Positions 21,240 through 28,282 of a stretch of 32,918 bases of DNA are shown here, in pieces. The translations under genes and the position numbers were made by a program. Location: assembly GCA_017942025.1 (NCBI GenBank), contig JAGAVH010000062.1:1-32918 (forward strand), given 5' to 3'. The DNA comes from Ruminiclostridium sp. GTDB lineage: Bacteria; Bacillota; Clostridia; Oscillospirales; Ruminococcaceae. The notes below the pieces were generated by a model. It searched no databases and was not told the origin of the DNA. It saw only the letters and a list, made by a program, of their open reading frames with translations. Numbering within the stretch: position 1 is the first letter of the stretch; each line of letters opens with the position of its first letter.

Positions 21240-23489
21240 ATGAAGAAATTTTTTCTTGGCATTGCCACTTTCGTGATGCTGACAGTAATCTGCGTAATCT
21301 CTGCGGGAGCAGAAACTTATGGAGATTATGAATACATTGTGCAAGAAGATGGTACTATAGAAATTATTGCCTATAGCGGAAGTGATGAGGTAGTCAACAT
21401 ACCCGAAAAAATTGACGGTATAAAAGTTACAAGTATAGGGGATTACGCATTCGAATCTAACGAACACATCACCTGTGTAACTATACCCGATGGTGTAACA
21501 AACATAGGCAAATATGCATTCGAATATTGCTCTTCCCTTGTTTCAATCAATATACCTGACAGTGTAACCACCTTAGGAGCATATGCATTCAACGAAGCAC
21601 CCCTTTTATCCGTAGAAGAGGACGAAATTCTTTATATCGGTAAATTCCTGCTGAAGTGCGGATCGGCTGTAACAGATGTCACTGTAAAAAATGGTACTAT
21701 TCACATATACGAAGATGCATTTGCTGATTGCTATTCTCTCGTTAGTGTAACAATGCCTGACAGCGTTGTATCAATAGGCGAACGTGCATTTATATGGTGC
21801 GATTCGCTTGAAACTATAAAGCTTTCAAGTAACCTTGAATCAATCGGACGTGACGCTTTCAGTTTTAATACGTCTCTTATTGAGATAGCTCTGCCTGACA
21901 GTCTTACAGAAATATGCGACTACGCTTTTTATTACTGCGAAAACCTTAAAAAAATAACAATCCCCGCCAATGTTTCTTATATAGGCCATGCTGCCTTCGG
22001 CTTCTGTTCAAGCCTTGAAGAAATCGAAGTAAACAGTGCAAACAAATTTTACATTGTCGAAAACAATATACTTTTCAGCAAGGATAAAACAGAAATTATC
22101 TCCTATCCTGCCTATAACACCGAGGCAACCTATACAATCCCTGACAGCGTTACTAAAATAGCTGATTACGCCTTTGCCGGCGCTTCTTTTACATCTATCA
22201 CCATACCAAACGGGGTAAACTACATCGGAGCAGGCGCCTTTGAAAGCTGTTGTGAACTTACTTCTGTTGTTATCCCCGAAGGAATAACAATAATCCCTGA
22301 GTACGCCTTCAGCTGGTGCTATTCACTTGAATCGGTAACGCTTCCCAAGAGCCTTTTATCAATCGAGCTAAGTGCCTTTATGGATTGTTCGTCTATGGAA
22401 TCAATAACCATTCCTGACAACGTTACTTATATAGGTGACTCCACCTTTGCATACTGTTCATCCCTGACAGAAATTACTATTCCTCAGAAGGTAGAAGAAA
22501 TTGATGTATATGCATTCTACAACTGCCCTGCCCTTATCCGGATATACGTCCCTGAAAGTGTCACTACTATAGGATATCGTGCTTTCGGGTATGGATATAA
22601 CTTTGATACCGGCGAAGATGTCAAAGTTGAAGGACAGGGTATATGGTGCTTTGATAATTCTGCGGCTATGGAATATGCTATAGAATCTGATATCCCTTAT
22701 AATCTGCTTAAAAAAGACATTGATTCTCCCGTGCTTTCGGCTACATCAGGCAACAAGCAGGTAACACTAAGCTGGACAGCAGTAGACGGCGCAAGCTACT
22801 ATCAGATAATCCGCTATAACAAAGGCACATACACTCTTATCGCCAACATAAGCAGCACATCCGCTGTTGTAAAAGGTCTTACCAACAACTTTGAATATAC
22901 TTATCTTATCAAGGCGGTTGCTCCCTACTCGGTTACATCCTTCTCAAACGCAGTCAATGTGACTCCATTAGAAGACCTGCCAAAGCCTGTGCTCAGTGCT
23001 GTAGCAGGCGACAAGGAAGCTAAGCTCAGCTGGACTGCCGCAAGCGGCGCAAGCTACTATCAGATTATCCGCTACAACAAGGGTACATATTCTCTTGTTG
23101 CAAATATAAGCGGCACTTCTGCTACAGTAAAGGGACTTGCCAATAATTTTGAATACACATATCTTATCAAGGCAGTTGCCGCTGATGGCAGAACATCCTT
23201 CTCGAATGCAATAAATGTTACTCCTGTAGCTTCGTCTAAGCCTGTGCTTACAGCCATGGCAGGCGATAAGCAGGCTCATCTCAGCTGGACTGCAGTAAGC
23301 GGTGCAAAATACTATCAGATAATCAGATACAATAAGGGTACATACACCTTTATTGCAAATATTGCAGGCACGACAGCAACTGTAAAGGGCCTTGCAAATA
23401 ACTATGAATACACCTATCTTATCAAGGTGATAATGTCAGACGGAACTGTAGCCTATACAAATGCAGTAAACGTTACTCCAAAGGCATAA
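21240..23489 (+). CDS. Secreted BspA-like leucine-rich repeat protein with three FN3 domains
   Basis: A 749-residue exported protein. The signal peptide covers 1-24 (MKKFFLGIATFVMLTVICVI, then SAGA). Residues about 30-480 are LRR_5 (BspA/Treponema-type) repeats of roughly 23 residues, recognised by LTSITIPDGVTSIGDYAF-like units; I count around a dozen. One interruption (residues about 115-150) matches the usual non-repeat insert. The LRR block closes with EGQGIWCFDNSAAMEYAIES, a typical cap. FN3 domains follow at about 496-580, 581-665 and 666-749, of the same type as the six in the upstream gene. BspA-like proteins are adhesins in several gut and oral bacteria; adhesion here is inference. 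No cell-wall anchor motif is visible. ATG at 21240 follows GGAGGT. Confidence 0.92.
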   Translation: MKKFFLGIATFVMLTVICVISAGAETYGDYEYIVQEDGTIEIIAYSGSDEVVNIPEKIDGIKVTSIGDYAFESNEHITCVTIPDGVTNIGKYAFEYCSSLVSINIPDSVTTLGAYAFNEAPLLSVEEDEILYIGKFLLKCGSAVTDVTVKNGTIHIYEDAFADCYSLVSVTMPDSVVSIGERAFIWCDSLETIKLSSNLESIGRDAFSFNTSLIEIALPDSLTEICDYAFYYCENLKKITIPANVSYIGHAAFGFCSSLEEIEVNSANKFYIVENNILFSKDKTEIISYPAYNTEATYTIPDSVTKIADYAFAGASFTSITIPNGVNYIGAGAFESCCELTSVVIPEGITIIPEYAFSWCYSLESVTLPKSLLSIELSAFMDCSSMESITIPDNVTYIGDSTFAYCSSLTEITIPQKVEEIDVYAFYNCPALIRIYVPESVTTIGYRAFGYGYNFDTGEDVKVEGQGIWCFDNSAAMEYAIESDIPYNLLKKDIDSPVLSATSGNKQVTLSWTAVDGASYYQIIRYNKGTYTLIANISSTSAVVKGLTNNFEYTYLIKAVAPYSVTSFSNAVNVTPLEDLPKPVLSAVAGDKEAKLSWTAASGASYYQIIRYNKGTYSLVANISGTSATVKGLANNFEYTYLIKAVAADGRTSFSNAINVTPVASSKPVLTAMAGDKQAHLSWTAVSGAKYYQIIRYNKGTYTFIANIAGTTATVKGLANNYEYTYLIKVIMSDGTVAYTNAVNVTPKA
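22725..23486 (+). repeat. Three FN3-coding repeats related to the upstream array
   Basis: Three units of about 85 codons encode ASYYQIIRYNKGTY or a close variant (third copy AKYYQIIRYNKGTY), as in the upstream gene. They are less uniform among themselves than the six upstream copies. They point to duplication or conversion between the neighbouring genes. Confidence 0.9.
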
Positions 23490-23504
23490 AACGGATACAA
23501 AAGC

Positions 23505-23533
23505 AACAACCCGTGAAGAAAATCACGGGTTGT
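23505..23533. repeat. Left 29-bp direct repeat (terminator hairpin copy 1)
   Basis: An identical 29-base sequence occurs at 23505-23533 and 23777-23805. Each is a 12-bp stem (AACAACCCGTGA with TCACGGGTTGT and the next base) around a short A-rich loop. Copy 1 lacks the plus-strand T-run. Its left flank gives a T-rich stretch on the minus strand. Confidence 0.92.
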
Positions 23534-23776
23534 CCAGCGTGTAGACAAAGTCTTTGTCTACACGCTGTCAGACGATGAAAAACGCACGCAGACGAGGAAG
23601 CCACCCCGATAGGTGTACAAATAGTACATCGAGGGGTGGGTGACGAAGTAAGCAAAAATGCTTTAGGGAAGCCGTTTTCGGCTTCCCTAAACTTTTGCAT
23701 CACCGTTTTTATATGCTCGCAAGATAAGTACAAAATTTTGCGCATTTTTGCGGTGCGTGAGTTTGTCTTCAGTCTG
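23534..23776. mobile_element. MITE-like element between duplicated terminators
   Basis: A 243-bp segment without a credible gene. The left end CAGCGTGTAGACAAAGTC (23535-23552) and the inverse of the right end, CAGACTGAAGACAAACTC (23759-23776), match at 14 of 18 positions with no gaps, so they resemble imperfect terminal inverted repeats. The right end abuts the second direct repeat exactly. Inside are strong hairpins: 16 bp with a 1-base centre (23535-23550/23552-23567), CCACCCC/GGGGTGG (23601-23607/23633-23639), and 13 bp around TTTT (23662-23674/23679-23691). No transposase is present, so it would be non-autonomous. Confidence 0.6.
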
Positions 23777-23814
23777 AACAACCCGTGAAGAAAATCACGG
23801 GTTGTTTTATTTTA
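23777..23814 (+). terminator. Terminator hairpin copy 2 with U-tract
   Basis: A 12-bp stem (23777-23788 with 23795-23806) is followed by TTTTATTTTA. It is the complete version of the hairpin whose first copy lies at 23505-23533. It ends plus-strand transcription of the leucine-rich-repeat gene, opposite the ABC operon that ends at 23826. Confidence 0.88.
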
Positions 23815-23825
23815 TCGGCGAATAA

Positions 23826-24509
23826 TTACATATCATTCTCTTCCATTTTCCTGCTGATTGAAAGGCTTACAGCACCTGATACAACTGCAAGAACGGGAAC
23901 TACGCCGTAGGAGATTATGCGGAGTGCCGTTTCAGCACCGTTACTTTCCATAGCACCGTTTGTGATAAGTCCGAGGACTATAGCGAAAACAAGTATAAGC
24001 ACAAGATATATAAATTCGATAATTCTGCCGAATCTCTGAATAAGTGGAACTGTAGGGAGCATAAGCATTGCTGTAAAGGCAGCAAAGACTAAAGGTACAG
24101 CGAAGGCAAGCTCTATACTGCAGCCGCATACTGCTACGGTTACAAGGTTCGCTATTATTCCTTCAATAAGGTAGATGGAAATAATGACTATTGTTGATAT
24201 TATCTTCGCCTTTGAGTAGCTTCCTCTTTTTAAGGGAGAACAGCGGCAGTATTTTATCCAGCCTGATTGCTTATCCTCAAGTATATTGTTTATAGAAAGG
24301 GGAGAGAAGCATACAATACCGACAAAGGTGCATATATTAGTTGCCATTGTGACAGTAAACTTTTCTGCTTCATCAAGGGGATTACCTGTAAATATGACCT
24401 CTCCACCGCCTGCGACAAGGAACATAAAATACATAAATCCGATGATTATCAGAGTGCCTATAAGCTGAGAGCGTATCGCCGCTATATCCTTGTAAATCAA
24501 GCCTTTCAT
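23826..24509 (-). CDS. ABC-2 type permease subunit
   Basis: A 227-residue membrane protein with about six helices and the ABC-2 layout. A cytoplasmic N-terminus (MKGLIYKDIAAIRSQ) leads to the first helix; a short loop follows with NNILEDKQSGWIKYCRCSPL, the amphipathic coupling region. The remaining helices run to a short charged tail. Its ATG overlaps the stop of the upstream permease gene in the classical ATGA (4-base) manner. It is the last gene of the GntR-ABC operon and presumably pairs with the other permease as a heterodimer driven by the ATPase. The substrate is unknown; relatives export peptides or sense cell-wall antibiotics. Confidence 0.85.
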   Translation of the reverse strand: MKGLIYKDIAAIRSQLIGTLIIIGFMYFMFLVAGGGEVIFTGNPLDEAEKFTVTMATNICTFVGIVCFSPLSINNILEDKQSGWIKYCRCSPLKRGSYSKAKIISTIVIISIYLIEGIIANLVTVAVCGCSIELAFAVPLVFAAFTAMLMLPTVPLIQRFGRIIEFIYLVLILVFAIVLGLITNGAMESNGAETALRIISYGVVPVLAVVSGAVSLSISRKMEENDM

Positions 24510-25204
24510 GATAATTCACCCTTTCTGATAAAGTTAAGCATTAATGCCATACCTACGGCAACAAGCGCTGCCATACCGCCTGCAACAATATACCAGTTGT
24601 TGCCGATAGCGGTAACAACTTCCATAAGGTCAACGTCTATATTGTTTGCGGCTGCTATTATAATAGCGGCTATTCCGATGCCCATACCTACCACTAAAGC
24701 AAGTATTGACGCCTTATCACGGCTTTTCAGCTTTATTGTAAGAGCTCCTATGATATAGTCGAAGCCTAGGCAGAAGGCTATATAGGATACGCCGAGCTTT
24801 ACGTTATCAAGGAGCATGGTATCTGTATATCCGTCGATAAACACAGACATTGAAATTATGGGTAAAATAGTGCATACAGCAGAACAAACTGCGGCAACGC
24901 CCCATACAGCAAGATGTGAAAAGCAGAATTTTATCGGCTTCATTGTGGTAACTGTAAACGCCTGAAATCTGCAAAGTATCATATTTGCAAAATTTGAGCT
25001 TAACGATTCCATAGGTATCATAATAGAGAACAATATGGCAAGAATGGGCATCATCATTGCCATCGTTACGCCTTCAGGATCGCCGGAGTTCATAAATGAG
25101 TTATAAAGAATGGGAGTGGCAACGGCAAGTGCTACGGAAAGTCCTAAGCTACCAAGTAAAAACCATTTACAGCTATACAGCCATTGTGTGATCATACCCT
25201 TCAT
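24506..25204 (-). CDS. ABC-2 type permease subunit
   Basis: A 232-residue membrane protein with six predicted helices. It begins MKGMITQWLYSCKWF, similar to the start of the permease downstream, which supports the ATG at 25202-25204. The frame also has ATG at 25214-25216, but that overlaps the ATPase and has no spaced ribosome site. The chosen ATG lies one base after the ATPase stop (TGAAATG). Helices are near residues 15-45, 50-75, 95-125, 140-165, 170-195 and 205-228, with an amphipathic segment FRCQ-like around LCRFQAFTVTTMKPIKF. Together with the next gene it would form the membrane channel of one exporter; the substrate is not evident. Confidence 0.85.
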   Translation of the reverse strand: MKGMITQWLYSCKWFLLGSLGLSVALAVATPILYNSFMNSGDPEGVTMAMMMPILAILFSIMIPMESLSSNFANMILCRFQAFTVTTMKPIKFCFSHLAVWGVAAVCSAVCTILPIISMSVFIDGYTDTMLLDNVKLGVSYIAFCLGFDYIIGALTIKLKSRDKASILALVVGMGIGIAAIIIAAANNIDVDLMEVVTAIGNNWYIVAGGMAALVAVGMALMLNFIRKGELS

Positions 25205-25205
25205 T

Positions 25206-26060
25206 TCATTCACCATCCTTTGAAATGAAGTAAACCATTATTTCGTCAATGTTGGGAACGTCAGCCGCTATATCAGGGTATTTATCTGCGGCGTTTGTAA
25301 GCACTTCACTTGCGAATCTGCCCTTTCTCATACCGATGATATCCTCCTTATCGATAAGAGAAAGCTGTTCGTCTGTGCATTTTAAGATACGGTATTTTTC
25401 CATAAGCTCATTTCTTTCTTCGGTAAATACCACTTTCCCCTTATGTACAAAGCAGATATAGTCTGCTAATCTGTCAAGGTCGCTGGTGATATGGGTTGAG
25501 AAGAATATAGTATTCTTTTCATCCTCAGCCATAAAGTCACGGAGAATGTCCATAGTTTCGCTTCTTATGATAGGATCAAGACCGCCGGTAGGCTCGTCAA
25601 GTACAAGAAGCTCTGCTCCGTGAGAAAGCGCCTGAGCTATTGAAAATCTCATGCCCATACCTCTTGAAAAGCCCTTCAGCTTTTTATCTGTGGGGATTTC
25701 AAACTTTTCAAGGAGCTTAAAGAACTTTTCGCCGTCCCAATTTTTATACATACCCCTGAATATCTTATTCATCTGCTTTGCGTTAAGAGCGGGAGGGAAG
25801 GGTGGCACGTCAAATACGACGCCTATCTTTTCCTTTGTTGCACCACTCATATTATAGGCTTCCTCGCCCATAACCTGAACTGAACCGCTGTCAGCGGCTA
25901 AAAGTCCTAAAATAGCCTTTATGGTAGTAGTCTTACCTGCGCCGTTTTCACCTACAAAGCCCATTACCGTACCGTAGGGAACGTCGATGCTTACGTTATC
26001 AAGTGTGAATTTTTTATACTTCTTTGTGAGGTTTTTGATTTCAATGCAGTTGCCTTCCAT
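25206..26060 (-). CDS. ABC transporter ATP-binding protein (YtrB-type)
   Basis: A 284-residue cytoplasmic ATPase. Walker A is GENGAGKTTT (about 36-45), Walker B is LLVLDEPTGGLDP, and the H-loop is FSTHI. The signature loop is FSRGMGMR, which replaces the canonical LSGGQ; FSRGM/YSKGM forms are common in ABC-2 exporters of the YtrB and bacteriocin-immunity kind. Residues about 215-284 form a C-terminal extension typical of these proteins. ATG at 26058-26060 has AAAGGAG. It is encoded 14 bases after a GntR regulator and one base before a permease, so this is one operon: regulator, ATPase, permease, permease. Confidence 0.93.
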   Translation of the reverse strand: MEGNCIEIKNLTKKYKKFTLDNVSIDVPYGTVMGFVGENGAGKTTTIKAILGLLAADSGSVQVMGEEAYNMSGATKEKIGVVFDVPPFPPALNAKQMNKIFRGMYKNWDGEKFFKLLEKFEIPTDKKLKGFSRGMGMRFSIAQALSHGAELLVLDEPTGGLDPIIRSETMDILRDFMAEDEKNTIFFSTHITSDLDRLADYICFVHKGKVVFTEERNELMEKYRILKCTDEQLSLIDKEDIIGMRKGRFASEVLTNAADKYPDIAADVPNIDEIMVYFISKDGE

Positions 26061-26074
26061 AATAAATTTCTCCT

Positions 26075-26446
26075 TTATTCGCTATAGAATACTGATAATA
26101 TGTCGGTTATCTCTTCTAAAGAAACACCGCTGTGTCTTGCTATATCCGCCGCCTTCTGAAGATATCCTTCTATCTCCTTTAAGTTCTGCTCCCTCAGTAA
26201 TTCAGGGTTTTTAGCGGCAACAAAGCTTCCTTTACCCGTGTAGGATTCTATAAGTCCGTCACGTTCCAAAAGCTCGTAGGCTTTCTTTGTGGTGATAACG
26301 CTGACTCTTAAATCCTGCGCCAAAGTACGCATTGAGGGTAGCGGATCGCCCTCTTTAAGCTTTCCCGACATTATGAGTCCCTTTATCTGCGAGCATATTT
26401 GCTCGTAAATGGGAACTCCTGCGGAATTTGTGATTATAATATTCAT
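26075..26446 (-). CDS. GntR-family regulator, YtrA subfamily
   Basis: A 123-residue repressor. The winged helix-turn-helix spans about 10-75: PIYEQICSQIKGLIMSGKL, GDPLPSMRTLAQDLRVSVIT and LERDGLIESYTGKGSFVA. A short C-terminal helical part (80-123) follows, without the large ligand domain of FadR or HutC members. This short form is the YtrA type, normally first in an operon with ABC-2 genes and induced by cell-wall-acting agents in Bacillus; the inducer here is unknown. ATG at 26444-26446 follows AAAGG. A consensus promoter and dyads upstream fit autorepression. Confidence 0.92.
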   Translation of the reverse strand: MNIIITNSAGVPIYEQICSQIKGLIMSGKLKEGDPLPSMRTLAQDLRVSVITTKKAYELLERDGLIESYTGKGSFVAAKNPELLREQNLKEIEGYLQKAADIARHSGVSLEEITDILSVFYSE

Positions 26447-26502
26447 ATACTTACCTTTCTCAATGTGGCTAAAGGTATAAATGCCACAGTGATTGGATTT
26501 AA

Positions 26503-26580
26503 CATTGATACAATGTGCACTTTGTTATCAATGTGTATATCCGATATATACATTATATCAACCTTATATACATTTGTCAA
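26503..26580 (-). promoter_or_regulatory. Promoter and dyad operators of the GntR-ABC operon
   Basis: On the minus strand TTGACA (26575-26580), a 17-base spacer and TATAAT (26552-26557) match all 12 consensus bases. A 7-bp dyad, TGTATAT/ATATACA (26534-26540 and 26546-26552), sits at the transcription start and touches the -10 box. A second dyad, CATTGATA/TATCAATG (26503-26510 and 26526-26533), centres on GTGCAC (26515-26520) in the leader. Both are plausible GntR sites; the operator role is inferred. Confidence 0.82.
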
Positions 26581-26611
26581 TAGGCTTTTTATATTTTTTC
26601 TGTTTTTTATG

Positions 26612-26644
26612 AAAAAATATCCCACAGCTGTAAAGCTGCAGGAT
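26612..26644 (-). terminator. Terminator of dtd
   Basis: An 11-bp stem (two G-U pairs) pairs 26634-26644 with 26619-26629 on the minus strand, loop TTAC, followed by ATTTTTT. Confidence 0.8.
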
Positions 26645-26697
26645 AAAATCAGTTTATATATGAGAGATACTCGTATGCACAAGGGTATATCCCCTGC

Positions 26698-27147
26698 TCA
26701 CATTATCTCGGCACTATCTAAAATAACTGTAAATGGTCCGTCGTTTAAAAGCTCTATTTTCATATCAGCTCCGAATATGCCTCTTTGCACCTTGCCGTAC
26801 TGCTTGTCGCATTCTGATATGATATATTCATAAAGCTCATTTGCCATATCGGGTGGTCCTGCCTTTGTGAAGGAAGGACGATTTCCCTTCTTGCAGTCAG
26901 CGTATAATGTGAACTGGGAGATGAGGAGCAATTCGCCGCCCACGTCTGAGAGGGCAAGATTTGTCTTGCCGTATTCATCGTCAAATATTCTCATACCGAT
27001 GAGCTTTTTTATCATCTTGTCAGCTATTTCCCTTGTATCGTCAGCGGATATGCCGATAAGTACCAGAAAGCCCTTGTCTATTTTTCCTGTAACATTGCCC
27101 TCTACCGTGCAGGAGGCTTTTGTTACTCTCTGAATTACAAATCTCAT
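26698..27147 (-). CDS. dtd: D-aminoacyl-tRNA deacylase
   Basis: A 149-residue cytosolic enzyme that hydrolyses D-amino acids (and glycine mischarged to tRNA-Ala) from tRNA. It begins with the typical MRFVIQRVTKASCTVEG. It carries the two family motifs: SQFTLYAD (about 77-84) with the preceding LLI, and the cross-subunit Gly-cis-Pro loop, here NDGPFTVIL (136-144), where most relatives have NGPVT. Length is standard. ATG at 27145-27147 follows GAGGT. It is flanked by terminators on both sides and therefore likely monocistronic. A relA neighbour, common in Firmicutes, is not present. Confidence 0.96.
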   Translation of the reverse strand: MRFVIQRVTKASCTVEGNVTGKIDKGFLVLIGISADDTREIADKMIKKLIGMRIFDDEYGKTNLALSDVGGELLLISQFTLYADCKKGNRPSFTKAGPPDMANELYEYIISECDKQYGKVQRGIFGADMKIELLNDGPFTVILDSAEIM

Positions 27148-27163
27148 AAATTATACCTCATAG

Positions 27164-27194
27164 AAAATCGGACTGAATAAATCAGCCCGATTTT
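27164..27194 (-). terminator. Terminator between pilT and dtd
   Basis: AAAATCGG (27164-27171) and CTGA (27173-27176) pair with TCAG (27182-27185) and CCGATTTT (27187-27194), one A-C mismatch, loop of 5. It lies 9 bases after the pilT stop codon. Confidence 0.85.
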
Positions 27195-27202
27195 AATTAT
27201 TA

Positions 27203-28264
27203 TTAGTATGCTGTCATATATCTTCTTAAATCGTCGGGATTCTGGCAACGGCTGCGAGCAACCTCTTCGGTAATCTTACCTGTACGAACAAGTCTTGCAA
27301 GATCCTGGTCGAGCGAGAACATTCCGACTGCCTTTGATGTCTGGATAGCATTAGGAATCTGGAATATCTTACCCTCACGGATAAGTGCGGAAACGGCGTC
27401 TGTACAGCTCATAAGCTCGAGAGCCGCAATTCTTCCCTTACCGTCAGCAGTAGGAACGAGAGTCTGTGAGATAACTGCAACGAGAGAGTTAGCAAGCTGT
27501 GAACGAATCTGTCCCTGGGAGTGAGGAGGATATACGTCGATGATACGGTCGATAGTTTCAGCCGCACCTGTTGTATGCAGTGTGGAAAGCACCAAGTGAC
27601 CTGTTTCTGCGGCGGTTACTGCGGCGTTGATAGTTTCAAAGTCACGCATTTCTCCGACGAGGATAACGTCAGGGTCTTCACGGAGTGCGGCACGCAGAGA
27701 GCCTGCGAAGCTGTCTACGTCGGCGCCGATTTCTCTCTGGTTTACCATTGACTGCTTATGTGTGTGAAGATACTCGATAGGGTCTTCTACTGTGATGATG
27801 TGGCAGTTCTTGTTACGGTTGATGTGGTCAATCATAGCCGCAAGAGTTGTTGACTTACCTGAACCTGTAGGTCCTGTTACAAGTACAAGTCCTCTGGGAC
27901 GGAGTGCAAATTCACCCATAAGTCCGGGGAGCATAAGGTCTGATAACGTAGGGATGTCGTTACGGAGCAGACGCATTGCGATAGCGTGATAGCCTCTCTG
28001 TCTGTAAACGTTGACTCTGTGTCTGTGACCTGATGCAGAAACGTATGAGAAGTCAGTGTCAAGTCCCTTCTGGATAGAAGCCTTGTGCTTCATAGATGTA
28101 ATCTGGTTGATGATATTTACGATAATCGGCTCTGTGCAGTCAGGGTAACCGCTGAGCTTCTTAATGCTACCATGTAAACGAACTACAGGGGGAAGTCCTG
28201 CTGTAAAATGTAAGTCTGAACAGCCAAGCTTTCTGGCTTCGTCAAGAATTTTATTGATATCCAC
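27203..28264 (-). CDS. pilT: Type IV pilus retraction ATPase
   Basis: A 353-residue hexameric secretion-type ATPase that disassembles pili, giving twitching. The N-terminal domain begins INKILDEARKLGCSDLHFTA. The RecA-like core has Walker A TGPTGSGKSTTLAAMID, the Asp box (HIITVEDPIEYLH), Walker B (LREDPDVILVGEMRDFETI), and the His box (TAAETGHLVLSTLHT). A PilT-typical C-terminal segment (AIQTSKAVGMFSLDQDLARL) ends with the usual region rather than the tetracysteine of PilB. The start is GTG at 28262-28264 with AAAAGGAG about ten bases upstream. It begins 18 bases after pilB, so the two form an operon. Confidence 0.95.
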   Translation of the reverse strand: MDINKILDEARKLGCSDLHFTAGLPPVVRLHGSIKKLSGYPDCTEPIIVNIINQITSMKHKASIQKGLDTDFSYVSASGHRHRVNVYRQRGYHAIAMRLLRNDIPTLSDLMLPGLMGEFALRPRGLVLVTGPTGSGKSTTLAAMIDHINRNKNCHIITVEDPIEYLHTHKQSMVNQREIGADVDSFAGSLRAALREDPDVILVGEMRDFETINAAVTAAETGHLVLSTLHTTGAAETIDRIIDVYPPHSQGQIRSQLANSLVAVISQTLVPTADGKGRIAALELMSCTDAVSALIREGKIFQIPNAIQTSKAVGMFSLDQDLARLVRTGKITEEVARSRCQNPDDLRRYMTAY

Positions 28265-28282
28265 GTTAAATTTCTCCTTTTA

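Noticed and set aside
23473-23781. Open frame of 102 codons on the minus strand across the MITE-like element
   Set aside because: It overlaps the end of the leucine-rich-repeat gene and runs through hairpins and both direct repeats. Its product is Cys- and Arg-rich without a domain, and no ribosome site precedes it.
25650-25680. Degenerate ABC signature (FSRGM) as evidence of an inactive ATPase
   Set aside because: Variants such as FSRGM or YSKGM are frequent in active ABC-2 exporters, and all other ATPase motifs are intact.
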